Shown: piece by piece, positions 1 through 12,900 of the stretch
How positions within the stretch are numbered: the first letter of the stretch is position 1
Layout: the number at the start of each line of letters is the position of its first letter
Assembly (NCBI GenBank): GCA_030549335.1
Contig: CM060188.1
Span: 2,790,001-2,854,000 of the forward strand
Origin: Pontederia crassipes
Taxonomy: Eukaryota; Streptophyta; Magnoliopsida; Commelinales; Pontederiaceae
Direction: 5' to 3'
DNA length: 64,000 nucleotides
The notes under the pieces: model-generated
Seen by the model: the letters and a program-made list of their open reading frames with translations, nothing else
Database searches by the model: none
What the model was told of the DNA's origin: nothing
Position numbers and translations under genes: made by a program

Positions 1-3000
1 ATCTCGAATTCAAATTTAAAGATGGAGTATTAAAAAAATTGCGATATTCCAATTTGCAGGTGTGGTACAAGCAAGGAGTTGGAAGATGTATTAATTAACT
101 TTAAAGAAGAATTCGTATGACTGATATCATGTACTTGAAATATGATCCTCCACAACTAATAACAGGTGAACCATGTCCCTTTCTTTACCGTAGAACATTT
201 AACCCACGTGGATTATGGATTGAATCAGAATAAATCATCGTTATTCATTTATAATTTTTCTAAAACTTTCAACGTTAAATTTAATAAGAATTATAGGCAA
301 AATAATTAATAAATTTAATCAATTAAAAGAAAATGTTAAAAATATTATAGAAAATATTAAGAAAAATAAATCAAGAACATTAAAAACTGATTAATCGATG
401 AATATAAATTAAAATGGCACGTTTTTCCCACACCAATTCCACATTTTGTTTAGTTAGTGCATGGATCGCCCCAAATTGTACGCCACTTGACAAAACACTG
501 AAAGTTGGGTAGCTTTTTTTTCTTCTCTTTATGAATTTTGGTATTCAAAAGTAAAATTGCTTTGTGGTTTTACATTTCAAACGAACGCAGTTCAAAATGT
601 TCCAGGTACATAATATGTCATCTATTGTCAACTTTGTTTTCCAGACACTGAGAGAACGAGGAATATGATATGGATGGAAATATAGTTTTGGCTTATGAAT
701 GTCCTGCGCTCAGTGCGTGCAAAAGGCTTCGAGCTATTTTATTGGTGTAGATGATGCCCCAAGAATCCAAGATGCAACTGTTCATGTATTTCTTTTCTAT
801 TACAAAGCAAGGTTCATGAGTTTGAATGGCAATAAAATTCTTACGATAGAACCGAACTTGATATCATGATCAACAAGTGAAGCTATAATATGTTACTTTA
901 TTAAAGCCACGTTCTTTGAAACTATTCGCCCTTAAAAGTTCTTATGACGCAACCATGCACAATAGCTTGATGATCATGTCACATATGCTGTCACTAGCAG
1001 CTTCAAGACTTGTATCTCTATGGTTTTCTAATTTGCAGATTAATTTGATTAAGCTCTAAGAACGGTCTTATCCACTTTGAAGGCATGAACTTTACGTGCT
1101 TTTATGAATCACTAAGTAATGACTGTTAACCTGAATGACTAATGTCGCATTCTTTCTTTCTTTCTTTTTTGAAGCAATTATTAAGCAATTGTTGAGAAAA
1201 AAAAAACAAAGTTAAAAGGAAGCATATTCTGCTGAAACCAATTCTGGCGTCCTCATAATTTACTTACTATATTAGTTGGACAAGTACCAAATTTATGAAT
1301 GAACTCTCAGCATTTAGTGCTCTCATCCGTCATCCAGAGTCAATGTGATGGATAAACATAAACAAAGACTAGATTATCTTATTAAGAGAAATTTACAGCA
1401 GCAAGTCAGATTTTGCATGAATTGTGCTTTCTAATGAATCAGAAATATGCTTGATATTCAAGTGGCATTTTGAGTCTAATTTTGCTCAGCTTTTATGCCA
1501 GAGATGTATATTCTTCATTCCGATGATGGGAGGCAAAACTATGTGGAGAAAGGAATTTGTTTTTTCCTTTCATTGGTTTCCACTAGGTGTGTCTCATCAC
1601 TTTAATCCCACCCCAAAACTAAGGAACATGCTACTAATATGCCTGTGCAGTCCTCAAGAAAATTGATCAAATGTTCCTCATTTATTCCCCAATTTTGGAG
1701 CTTACAGAATCATTAGTATTCAGATTTCTGATCCTTTTTTCTTTGACAGTGACAACAACAAACGCTCAACTGAGGTTCACTTATGCGGTTACAACTGTGC
1801 AAGTTCATGACAAACAAATGGATATTAAAGCCAATTCCCACACAGCTGTGAATCTTGTGGTAACAGTGACAAGATGCGGCTATGACAAGCCAGTACAAAC
1901 AAGTGATAACAAAATGGGAATCATGAATGCTGATCTAGTTATATGATTAGCTTAATGAAATCGACTTCACCCCTGGAGAGGCCAAGGGCCAGAGCCAGCA
2001 ATTGAAGTAGTATTAGAGCACTTGAAGAAGTGATAGAAAATATAAGGTAAATAAGTAGAACTGATTCATAAGATGATAAGAGATATTAATATAATAATCA
2101 GTTGGAGCCGACCCAAGTGAACACCATACCATGTTAGCCTTTGAGCAACGAAAGCAGAGAGGCGTTCTGGTATATGTATATGATTCAGTAATACTAGTTG
2201 CAAGGCATTTATATATTATCCAACCAAAGACAAAGAGGGAGAGGAGGAGGAGGAGAAGGGAGAGAATGATGTCTTTGTTACTACTCGAATAAAGCTTCCC
2301 TGTGATGTCATGGCGGTTTGCCTTTTTTTTACCTCACATATGGTCTCTTTGTTCTCCACCACAGAAAGACGACCAAATTGTCTGGTAAGTGGCCTAAATG
2401 TGATTTGACTTGTGAAAATTGAACATGTCGTGCTTCTTTGAATCCGAACTGTTGTTTGTTTTGCTCAGGATTTCACAAAGATTCTTTCGTTGATGCCATC
2501 TGACACACTTTGTGATTCACGATTAGTTCTTGATCTATTCTAGTTTCATGTTATTGTCTCCAACTTAACCTCTACTGCAGAGGATAATTCCAACAGTTGT
2601 AACATCATAGAAGCATGCCTCTCAAAAGTTCTTACTGAGAAAACTGTCTGACTTCTTGTGGAAGTAACATTAAGATTTCACAAATGCTTCTTAATTGTTC
2701 TTTCGGTAAGCTGCCTCTCAAAAGTTCTTACTGAGAAAAATGTCTGACTTCTTGTGGAAGTAACATTAAGATTTCACAAATGCCTCTTAATTGTTCTTTC
2801 GGTAAGACCTTTGGAAATCTGATCTTTGTTACTTCGTCTCAGAAACTCGAAGCCTCCTTTTTGCTTCTAAGAACTGAAAAGAGAAGAAAAGGCTCAACGC
2901 AAGTAGTGGAAATGCGACCAATTTGAGGCCTCAACCTCAAAAGAAAAGGATCCATTGAATACACTTGTCACATTTGATGGCTGTTCTGCCTGCACTTTCT

Positions 3001-4250
3001 ACGTGGTTTTCTGATTTCCGCCAAGCAAAAAGATCTTGATGGAAGGAATTCCACTTGCATGGTTGGGCCATTAAAGTTCTCCACAGAGCTACTAGTCTAG
3101 TCACCTATATTTTTGTTATGATTTATGTTTACGCTCTTATTCAAACAACTTTACTCCTAACTCTAACCTCTAATAAGGTTTATATGGGCACAGCTTAGCT
3201 CATAATAAGATTATGTAGCAGAAAATTAAGATACTTAACATAAAATATGGAATTAAATTAATCTTGAATCATAAAATTCTCAAAAGTATTTCCTAAGTAG
3301 TGCTTCAACTCCCACATCTCAATTCTCCCCTTTGACTCTTCATCAAGCTTACTATATATCCAGATAGTGAGAACCTCATAGTGGGAAAATGCCTTTAACC
3401 GTAGACTTATATTTGCAAAAGATATGTCTTGAACTAATTTCACATGAATAAGTCACAAAAGAAATATTAGGCACATATAAAAAAAGTGATCTTAACATAC
3501 CCCTCGTCAAAAATTATGCCATTGGTGTAATACAATTTAACAAAATTGTGTGGTTGAAGACAAAAAAAAAATTTAATCAAGTTCTTATCAACTTGAATTT
3601 CATTGGATTATATTGAATCAAATAGTGTCATTGGATTACATAATTAATTTTTTTTAAAAATGTAAGTTTTTATCGAGATATGAATTAATGTTCAATAGGT
3701 ATAAATATTTTATTTGTTATGTTTTGACTAAAAAGGATGTCAACTTTTAATTAGATGGAATCAATTCATCTTTAAAAATAAAATATACTAATTAATCAGG
3801 TCGAGATTGATCGGATTTAGAAAATTAAAATCGGATCATTCGAGCCAACCCAATTGAGGTTGGATCATTAGGTTCATCAAATCAATCTGATCCAAAGAAT
3901 ATCTCTTAACTATAATTTAAAAATAGATGGTTTTTCAACTGGATTAATAATATTCAACACATTATCAACTGTTGTTATTTGAAACCCTTATGGAGCTTAG
4001 CATAAATTAAGTGAACTCGGGAAGGCTGTATGCTCAACTTGAAGTAATTATATGACAGTAGTTTGTGAGTAGGAAATATCCTGTGCATTGATTGTGGAAT
4101 ATATCTTTGAACTTAGAATCCAAGATTTTCCTCTGAAAAAAAGGTACACGAGGTATTTGGTCATATGAATTAGGCCGGATTGCAAGAAGTTTGGTATCCA
4201 ACTGAACACTACCCTCATGATCAAATCATTCTCAGAACTCCTTTTCTGGT
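1..4250. other. Intergenic AT-rich DNA, no gene recognised
   Basis: Both strands were read. The open frames here are under 100 codons, have no recognisable motif and lack plausible splice partners. The sequence is AT-rich with homopolymer runs. The only structured item is the 96-bp tandem duplication near 2.6-2.8 kb, listed separately. An untranslated exon or a small RNA gene cannot be excluded by eye. Confidence 0.6.
2616..2806. repeat. Tandem duplication, 2 x 96 bp
   Basis: Two adjacent copies with a 96-bp period, each beginning TGCCTCTCAAAAGTTCTTAC and ending in TTGTTCTTTCGGTAAG. They differ at only a few positions, so the duplication is fairly recent. No coding potential was seen in either copy. 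Confidence 0.9.
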
Positions 4251-4457
4251 CTCCCTAGCTGGTCACATATGTCTCTCGCACGTTTCTCTCAGTTGATTTG
4301 TGGTCTGAAACTTTATGAATGACTTTTTTAACTTCCAAGTTAATTTCAGACCCTGCAACAGTACAGAAGCTGAACTTGTCAACACAGTTGTTAAGCATGA
4401 TGAGCTTAATTTTATTTATCCTGCTGCCCGTCTCTCTGTGGGTGTGGAGGTGCGTAT

Positions 4458-4471
4458 TTGTGAGAGAGAGA

Positions 4472-4504
<33 letters not shown>

Positions 4505-4512
4505 GAAGAGAA
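4458..4512. repeat. Compound microsatellite (GA)n(GT)n(GA)n
   Basis: A run of GA, then GT, then GA dinucleotides. The overlapping open frames on both strands here encode only low-complexity dipeptide repeats and are products of the microsatellite. Confidence 0.9.
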
Positions 4513-6049
4513 AGAGATGGTACCACACGAACAATATTTGTGCGCTCCTTTCTGTGAAGCTACCGCTGCTGCCACTACTAGTAGTCGTGAAGGTAGGATG
4601 CGGCGAGTTATTTTATCAGGGGCAATCTAGAACTGCAATTTGGCTGGAGCAGCAACATGACAAAGTACGTTGATGCCACCACCAAATAATCATACAAAAG
4701 CATTAATGGAACAAGTTGAGGTGGCCTCGCAATGGATACATGCTTAATCTGGTGAGCTAAACGTACGTAGAGGGTGCCTTGCCCTCACTGTTACTCTTTG
4801 TCTCCTTGTATTCTGTCCCTTTGTCGTCTCCAAGGAAGGGAGTTGCATGTCATGGTGGCTTTAACCAAAGTCCGGTTCTCGTCGGATGTATATAGTATAC
4901 CCTTCATGCATCTAATGATCTTAAAAAAAAAACTGGATCATTGTACCACACAATCATATTGCAGCATTCAATAGTTAAAGAGATGCAGATTGTTGTGCAT
5001 GTATCTGCTGTAGAGAGATGGAAGCAAGACATGCACGCCAATGTGTATGAGCTAACTGCAAAAGCACAACCAGGACAATGCCGCCCAGCTGCATGCATGT
5101 GACCACTTCCCCTTCGCATCTCCATGCTTTGCTGTTTGCCATCTTTTCCAAAGCTACACGTCTACGACTCGTCTGGATCTCAAGCTCTGTGGTCAATCCT
5201 CAAATGACCTCCTATAGAATAATCAAAGCTTAAGAGTTCGTATAAGCACTTTTTTAGATTCCTAGTAGTCTCTTCATAAATTAGGTTTCCTACCGATAAA
5301 TGTGAAAAGAAATCAAATTCCTATTGAAAATAATAAATGAGATGTTGAAATGATCCTATATATAATACATATCAAGATATAGTTCCCTTAGTTGAGTAAT
5401 TAATGCTCTTCCACTGTACAACAAGTATGGGCAGTCTTCTTGTCTTAGATCATAATAAAACCACATCATTGTCAACGGATGCAAGTTTGAACAATCCAGT
5501 TCCCGTCGTGAACTTGAAACTAGCGAGAGAGATAGAAGAGAAGCATTTTTTTTTCTTTTGTTTAAAGGGAATGAAGGGCTCTAGGAAAAAAAATCCAAAA
5601 AATGATCCTTTTTTAAAAACTCATAATATATACATACAATGCATTACTTTTTTTCGTTAAAACAAAAAGAAAATTGATTAGTTCTTTTTTTTTCAAAAGA
5701 GTACAAGTTTTATAAGTTCTAGAGTTGGATGATTACATCTCTTCATTTCAACTTAAAATTGAACCAATTATTTTTAACTATAAATAAATTTGATTAATAT
5801 AATGAAAGTGTAAAAACTAAAATGCTTAAAATATCTCAAAATTTGATTCCTCTTAGTTGAAGCAAAATATTGAGTTCGAATTCGTGTGAACGTAAAAAAA
5901 TTTTACGATGAACTTACTTTTCAATCATAATTAATGCGCTCAATAAGGTCGCACAAATTAAACTGCTGCTTTTGCCACCCAAAAAATAAAATAAAATAAA
6001 ATCTTAAAATGAGTAAATTTTGATCAATGAGACGAAATATTTGTACGAG
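4513..6049. other. Intergenic DNA, no gene recognised
   Basis: AT-rich sequence with poly-A and poly-T runs, for example near 5.55 and 5.68 kb. No supported exon, RNA gene or transposon terminus was identified. Confidence 0.55.
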
Positions 6050-6560
6050 CTGTTGGTTGTTTTCTTTTCTTTGGGGCCCACCTCAGTAACCATCCACCGC
6101 CCGCCCCCGCCCAACTTCGAGTGCTATTATCGTCGTAAACACGACATTTCGGTCCTGAGAGCAGCTGCACAAGTGCGGGCGGCGATGCGCGACGAGGCCG
6201 GGCCCACAAGCCGCCCCCGGACCATTCAGGTGACACACGCCGTCGGATCACGGCACCGGCCAAGAACGGACGGCCTCGATGATGGGGTGCGTTCTCAAAG
6301 GGTTAATTAAAAATTAAAAGAACACCAGTGGATGATTTTGACCCCCCAACATAAAAAAGAGAAGGAGAACAGGATTCGTGGGGGTGGCACGTTTTGCACT
6401 CCACTGTCGTACGTGTGTTGCGCGAGGTAGAACGAGCCCATGCATCGCGGCGGTCCAAGGTCGATCGGACGGCCACCCATGGAAAGGAGCACGTGATGGA
6501 CCCACCGGAGTCCACCTCATTGATCCTAATCTCGGACCCGTTTCTAACGCTTTAAAGAGA
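6050..6560. other. GC-rich patch without recognisable gene
   Basis: A local GC-rich island in AT-rich surroundings. It holds GGGCCCAC-type and CCCGCCCCCGCCC tracts at 6.07-6.25 kb and a CACGTG palindrome near 6.49 kb. Short open frames exist on both strands but show no known motif and no splice chain. It could be promoter-like DNA, an untranslated first exon or a decayed gene fragment. Confidence 0.4.
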
Positions 6561-7910
6561 GCGACAGACAGACTAATATTTCTAAGAATAATCGAACATA
6601 AATCAGGGAGGAGCATATCTTTGATGTTAATATCCATCATCATTTTTGGTAATTTAGTCTCGTCTTGAATTAAATTGAATTTTGAATGCATATATATAAG
6701 AATAATACCGAAAAAGATATATTTATTATCACTTGATAAAATATAGAGGAACGAAGCAGGGAAGGGAATTTGATAATTCCAAAGCTAAAAAACGGACGGT
6801 CGTGGTGCGCTGCACACGACGAAGTGTAGACCTGGACGTGCCGAGAAGGGTGCCGACGAAGGCACGCATAAATGTCACGGTTTCATTTGGGCGTTAATGA
6901 GCCACATCAGTGTTAGTGTACCACAATAAAACAGTGGCACTGGCTTTAGCTGTTAGCAACAGCCAGGCCAGTACTCAAAAGGGGTCCAGAGAGAGAGTGT
7001 GGGTGTCTGTGTGAATGTGTGTGTGTGTGAGAGAGAGAGAGAGATGTTAATTAAGTGATTGAACTCAGTGAGGAAGCTGACAAGGAGAAAGGGAAATGAA
7101 CAAAAGGAAGAAGGTGTGAAGGTGCAACAGGAGCGGGTGAAGGAAAGAACATGTACTATTGGGTCCTTTGCAGGTGGGGAGTAGCAGAGAAGCAACATAA
7201 CTAGTCTGCACTCTGCACCAGTTGCTACATGCAGGCTTGCAGCTGCAGGGGAGTACCAGGGCCACCTCTCACTCTCTGCTCCCTCCTGTTCACTTCTTTC
7301 TTCACCCAACTGTTCAAGGTTGATGTGATGTGTGTCAAACCAGAATCATTCTTTTTTTCTTTTCTCTAATCCATTGTTCTGCGGAATTAGTGTGGGCAAT
7401 AAAGAATGTTGTTTAGCATCGAGGCATGGCAACGGAGACTAGAGGGCCTGACATGGTCGGGGGAGGAGGAAGGAAAACAACACCGGAAGCAGCAACAAGT
7501 TTAGAGAATAATCAAATCGAACTGTAATATCAAATTCTAATCTCGGATAAATATCCAATGGGGGTTCACTACCTCATTCCAGTACTGTTCATCAGCTGCT
7601 ACAGTAACTAAACTGTAACTGAATCAACAAAACCAGTTCCAGAAAAAAAAGAATAGGAACAGAAATGTCAGAAAAAGCAAAGATGAACAAGTAAATACAT
7701 AGTTCAACAGGAAAAAAAAAAGAAGGTAGAAGAATCAAAGCTGCTTGCTTTGCTTCAGAAGTTTGGTGTATGTTTGATTGGTGTCGATTCATACCTTGAA
7801 CTTGGAATTTGTAGTTCTACTTCGGTATCTGCTTTGTCACTTGCTCTGAAGCTTTTGACTACTTGAAGTTGTAAGCCTGGAGCGCATCAAACTTGCTAAT
7901 CTTTAATGGA
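6561..7910. other. Intergenic DNA downstream of the C2H2 gene
   Basis: Contains a GT/GA microsatellite at about 7014-7045 and pyrimidine/purine-biased stretches. The stretch nearest 7.9 kb is presumably the 3' untranslated region of the minus-strand zinc-finger gene. A 118-codon minus-strand frame at 6953-7309 is judged spurious because it is low-complexity and contains the microsatellite. Confidence 0.5.
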
Positions 7911-8978
7911 CTATGAAACACCGAACTCCATGTCGTCGTCCACCGGCGCCGGCAGGTTGAGATCGATCAGGACGACGCTCTTACCGCACTTCTCGCCAGA
8001 GGATGTGGCAGGGGACTTGCTCGGCGGCGAGCATGGCTGTGCACGCACCGGAACCTGGGAGTTGACGGCAATAGTTGTGCCTCCAGAGAACATCGGATGC
8101 GACCTCTTGTGACCGCCGAGCGCCTGTCCGGAGTCGAAGACCCTGAAGCAGATGGGGCACTCGTGGACCTTGGTTTCGTCATCGTCCCTGGCGCCGTCTT
8201 TGAGAACGCCGAGGATCCGGACGCAACCTCCTCCATTTTTGTGGCACGCCGCCCTGTGGCCGCCGAGCGCCTGGTACGACCTGAACATCTTCTTGCACGT
8301 CCCACACTGGTGCCCACTCCGACTCTTCTCCGGCCTCGATCGGCCGCCGGAGGCTCCGCCATCGACACCTTCCTCATCCTCGTCGACCAACGTCGGCTCG
8401 GACTTTGTCGTCCAGGTGTCCCGGGATAGCATCATGAGACAGATGGCCAAGTCCTCATCGGTGGTGGTACACGACGCCGAGCTCGCCGGCTCAGTCGAGT
8501 CCGGAGGTGACGGAGGCGACCGGAAGGTCCTCTGGCGGGGACGCTTCGATCGGCGGCGATGACTGGAAGCTCCGGGGGACTCTGTCTCGCTCTCACGGTC
8601 CTGAACCACAGACTCCGACAGCTCGCTTTCCCCCGCGGCGTGGAAGGAGAACTCCGGATCCACCAACCGGGAGCTCTTCCTGGGATTCTCCCGGAGTCTG
8701 TAGGAGGCTCCGGACGTCCCCTTCGCGTCCACCTGCTCCTGGCCACCTTCTTCTGCCACGACCTCGACCGCTACCGACGCCTCCGCCATCATAGTAGGAG
8801 GTTCCGCGGAGGTGGAGGCAGAGGAAGCGGAGTAATCGCCGGAGAGGAGGCGGACTCGCTTCTTGAGCGCCGCGCGCTGCCGGATGTCAGGCGAAGGGAC
8901 GTGCGAGCGCATGTGACCGCCGAGGGCGCGGCCATTGGAGAAGCGGCGGGAGCAGAGCTTGCAAGTGTGCTTCTCCAT
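7911..8978 (-). CDS. C2H2 zinc-finger transcription factor, ZAT type with EAR motif
   Basis: A single-exon gene of 355 residues. It is probably a nuclear transcriptional repressor of the plant C1-type (ZAT) family. Three fingers are visible. Finger 1 (about residues 4-26) has the variant helix GRALGGHMRSH; fingers 2 and 3 (about 221-244 and 275-297) have the plant-specific QALGGH helix. A basic stretch (RRRSKRPRQR, about 140-150) resembles a nuclear localisation signal. The segment LAICLMMLS (about 175-183) and the C-terminal IDLNLPAP (about 340-347, an EAR repression motif) fit the family. The frame extends seven codons upstream, but only to a TTG; the ATG at 8976-8978 (MEKHTCKLC) matches the usual family start directly before finger 1. 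The target genes are unknown. The C2H2 gene at 19.2-20.8 kb is a more distant relative on the same strand. Exact subgroup (ZAT1/4/9-like) is inferred. Confidence 0.92.
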   Translation of the reverse strand: MEKHTCKLCSRRFSNGRALGGHMRSHVPSPDIRQRAALKKRVRLLSGDYSASSASTSAEPPTMMAEASVAVEVVAEEGGQEQVDAKGTSGASYRLRENPRKSSRLVDPEFSFHAAGESELSESVVQDRESETESPGASSHRRRSKRPRQRTFRSPPSPPDSTEPASSASCTTTDEDLAICLMMLSRDTWTTKSEPTLVDEDEEGVDGGASGGRSRPEKSRSGHQCGTCKKMFRSYQALGGHRAACHKNGGGCVRILGVLKDGARDDDETKVHECPICFRVFDSGQALGGHKRSHPMFSGGTTIAVNSQVPVRAQPCSPPSKSPATSSGEKCGKSVVLIDLNLPAPVDDDMEFGVS

Positions 8979-9240
8979 GCGAGGCGAGAAGACCAAGATG
9001 CGAAGCGAAGCAAAGCGAAGGGAGTTGTATTATAAAAGGATCGGGGAGGACAAGTCTTGTTGTTGCTAAATGTTAAAAAGCTTCTCTTATCAGACCTTTT
9101 TATTCCACCGTTCAATGAAGGGAAAAATAAGAAGAGGTATACGAAGAGAAGAAACGAGGCATATGAAGAGATGGAATTGAGTAGGTGGCCTGCATTCTTC
9201 ACTCTTCACTCTTCACCCAGCACAGAAGAGGATGATACTT
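8979..9240 (-). promoter_or_regulatory. 5' flank of the first C2H2 gene
   Basis: Sequence immediately upstream of the minus-strand start. An A/T-rich TTTTATAATAC stretch (about 9028-9040, minus strand) might be a TATA-like element, but it lies only ~50 bases from the ATG. Purine-rich runs follow further upstream. Assignment as promoter rests on position only. Confidence 0.3.
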
Positions 9241-10481
9241 TTTAATAATTCTTTTAATGAGTGTAATAATTTTTGAAATATTAAAATTGGGAAAAAATTT
9301 TGTATGCTATTAAGTACAAGTGGGAATTCATCTTGCATTCACTTATTTTATGTGATTCGTGAATCATTATTGCTCCCAAGTTATGGTGTGTATCTTGAGG
9401 AACATATTTTAATTATCGGATTTCATAATATATATATAATTAAGGTAATTTTTATAATAATATTAAAGTGTGTACATAAAGCATGCATATTGGAATTGTA
9501 AGAGTTCACTGTATGTACAAAGGTATTTAATCAAGCTTGGTTGACACAGTCAGAGTTACTACTCCAGATTCTATTTCTAAAATTATTGCTTGATCTTTAT
9601 CATGACTTCGAGTTATTCTCATGCTTATAGCTTCGGCCAAGTGAATATTAAAAAAAAATTTAATAACGATATAAAGAGTATTTGTGTATCATCTTTAAAA
9701 TTAAGGTGTCTATCTCATTATAAAAGGTATACTAGTATATCACTCGTGCAATGTAGAAAATATATCGATAATAAGAATTACTCTTTTAAATAAATAAACG
9801 TTACATTAATTTCAGAATGTAATATTATGTGAAATATTTGATTTAGTTTTTTTTTTAAATAAAATATTCTTTAATTTTTTAAAATAGACATTTTGTACAA
9901 AAATGTATGTCTTCTTTAGAATTTTACTAAATTTAATAACTAATATTTTTATTAAAGGAATAAATTTTAACAATCTCCAACCCCCACGCATAAGATATTA
10001 CTGGAAAATTATATTATTTTGCATATTTCTAAATAATAATATAATATAATATAATATAATATAATATAATGTAGATTATAGACATCAATTTGGATTATAT
10101 ACATCATCAATTTAGATTATCATGAAAAACTATACTGTAATGCCTAATATGGTTTATTTGACTTATTATTACTATTATAGGATGTCGTAATACATATAAT
10201 GTCAGATTAAAGAAGTTTAATAATAACAATAAAATATTATATTTTTAGAATTCGTCCACATTAAATTATTCGCTTATCCACAAGATGGATGTATCATTAT
10301 TTACAACATTGTTAATATCGCTCCGAAATATAAGGTCTGTATTTCGCTATAGCAAGCATATTTGAATTGTAGGATCTCACAACAATGCGTATAATAATGT
10401 CAAAGTAATGTATTTTAATAATGTTATAAAAAAAATCATTGGTTAGCATGACCATAAATAGCACTGAGGATTTCGTTATAC
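9241..10481. other. AT-rich intergenic DNA
   Basis: No gene seen. Includes an (ATAAT)n pentanucleotide microsatellite at about 10035-10070. The sequence immediately left of 10482 is not shared with the second copy of the tandem duplication, which marks the duplication edge. Confidence 0.55.
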
Positions 10482-10591
10482 TAAAATGATGATAACATTC
10501 ACCTTACTTATCAGCGTATTATTATTGCTCCAAAATTAAGGCGCGTGTCTCACTACTATAAAGTATAGAGAGCATATTTGAATTAGTAGTA

Positions 10592-10676
<85 letters not shown>
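10592..10676. repeat. (CT)n(TA)n microsatellite
   Basis: About 14 bases of CT repeat followed by some 65 bases of nearly pure TA repeat. The corresponding site in copy B (about 13165-13195) has a much shorter interrupted TA/CA run, so the repeat differs in length between the duplicates. Confidence 0.9.
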
Positions 10677-10680
<4 letters not shown>

Positions 10681-11711
10681 ACATGAGAATGAAAAAAAAT
10701 AAAGAAAGGGGTACTTCATTAATTGTTTTTATCCTAAAAGTATATAACATAATATAATAATAAACAATTTGAACAAACAAATAAAATATTAAAATGACAT
10801 GACACTATTTTAAAAATAAACAAGTATTACTTTTATGTTATGGGAAAAGTCATAGAAATTAACCCAATAAAGTATTATAATTTTTAAGTAATAATTTATG
10901 TTAATTGATTGTGTTGATAATATTTTGAATTGTTATAATTTATATGAACTCGCGTTTAAATAATAAGGGTGACAAAATCGTCAGACTCTTATATAAATTT
11001 TACGATGATTGTGCTATTTTGTATTATTGTAATCATCAATATTTTATAATAAAAAAAGTCTTCGCTGCTCAAAGAAGTAGCATAATTTAAAATGAAGCTT
11101 GTAAATTTTACGTTCTTAGGGTGTGTGATTGAGCTCTCTCTTTCTTTTCATATTTTTCCTAACATTAGGAAAATGAGTTTATTTATAACTCAGTGGAGTT
11201 TTAAATAAATAACTCAACAACCAATGTTTACTATGTATTCTAAGCAATAAAAACTTGTTTTAAGAAAATACTTCTAAAGAATTCGTTGGCCCAAAAGCCC
11301 CAAACCGTAAGACCAGCTCTCCATATCAAGCACTAACCTTGTATTATGTTTTACATACATATAAAATGTATAGATCGGCTAAATATTACGAACATAACGA
11401 TCTATACATTAGCTTGATCATACAATTTCATCGCCAAACGAACCCCATATTTTTTAAGAGTTCAGGGGTCACTATAACTAACGGTGAATGCCAACCAACG
11501 ATAACCACATGATGTTATAGCACAAGCCAATGTTTGTGTTTTTTTTTTGTTGGATAATATATACTAGACCATTATTAAATTCTGATTAATATTTACATGT
11601 CTTTTTATCTCAACATTCACATCCAACGTACGTTAATGTATCTGCTCATTGGAACGGACCGAAGTCGTATCATTTGGTAGTGTATATATCTTACTTTATT
11701 TTCTTTTGATT

Positions 11712-12193
11712 TAGGAGTGTTCAACAGGTCGGATCGACCCGCAAATCCGATGACTTGGGGTCGAGTCAGATCCGACCCGACCTTGACCCCCGGCTCGAGT
11801 CAAATTTGATCCGACCTCGACCTTCGGGTCAGATACGGATCAAAAAATTCTGACCCAAATCAATCCGACCCAATCTGAAGACTCGACATTTTTTAGTTTT
11901 TAGTTAATATTTTGTGTAAAATGTAAAATAAAATAGTAAAATAAAATATTTCAAATGTGTAAAATAGTATATAAATGTCTAATAAATTATTTTATATTTT
12001 TAAATAAATATTATATAATATTTTTATATTAAATAATAAGAGAAGGTAAAAAAATGATGGTCAGATAATTCGATCACCCGACCTAGTACGGATCCAACCA
12101 TTTTAAGAGGATTGACCCAATTTAATTTGATCCGATCAAAATTGGGTGAGTCGAGTCGGATCCGGAGTCGGATTTCTACCCGTGAGCACCCTA
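11712..12193. mobile_element. 482-bp insertion specific to copy A, possible MITE
   Basis: Copy A and copy B align on either side, but only copy A has this segment. Its ends are imperfect inverted repeats: TAGGAGTGTTCA at the left and the reverse complement of TAGGGTGCTCAC at the right. The terminal ~150 bases are rich in GACCCGACC/GGTCGG-type motifs, and the middle is AT-rich. Such ends resemble non-autonomous hAT-like elements, but no exact 8-bp target duplication could be recognised. The superfamily is therefore uncertain; the insertion itself is directly visible. Confidence 0.65.
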
Positions 12194-12900
12194 TTCTCTT
12201 TGGATCAAAAAAACTCTGCCAACATGACAAATACGTGGGAAGAAGTGTGCACGAAGAAAATACTCCAAGGTCAACAACTACGAGTAACAAGACGCAGCCA
12301 AAGTGAAGCAACCAACTAACCAAACGATGGTTAACGCTGCTACTTAGCAGTTAGCAGAGCTGGGAGTTGGGACTCTATGTTAGTAATCTCATATTCGAGA
12401 TCATCTTTGCTCCCGTGCAAATATTGAATTAATAGTAGTCCTGAAAATTCATGGATCACTGGCCACGATAAAAAAAAAAACAAAAACAAAGCAACCGAAG
12501 TACATCAAAAAATTTTAATCAGTGTTTGAGATGTTGAATACCGTCACATGATCACCATCAAATTATATACTTTCCTATCTTTAATTACAAATTATAATTT
12601 TCTCTCTTTAATTACAAATGCATTATTCGGGTACGTATTTATATAACTATAATCTGAGATGTGAAGACAGTCAAGATAAAAGGATAGCCGAACGATTACT
12701 TGTTATATCTTTCTGAGGAACAAAAATAATAGTTACATGGTATTAAATTAACTGATCAAACGAAGTGCCAACGAAAAAATATTACATGCATACAGGAGTT
12801 TTTTTTTTCCTCTGTCGTGTTTCTGACTTTCTGTCAGTAATTGAACTGATCGAAATTAAGAACGAAATTTTTTTTAAAAAAAGTGTAAATAATGTTCTCC

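Noticed and set aside
4255-4630. Frames of 80-106 codons on both strands
   Set aside because: All run through the same dinucleotide microsatellite.
6953-7309. 118-codon minus-strand frame
   Set aside because: Low-complexity and partly encoded by a GT/GA microsatellite; no domain and no splice partner.
8979-8996. Seven extra N-terminal codons for the three-finger C2H2 gene
   Set aside because: The extended frame starts with TTG, not ATG. The ATG at 8978 matches the family start just before finger 1.
8097-9035. Plus-strand open frames of 95-158 codons over the C2H2 gene
   Set aside because: They are antisense shadows of a GC-rich coding region and have no motifs.
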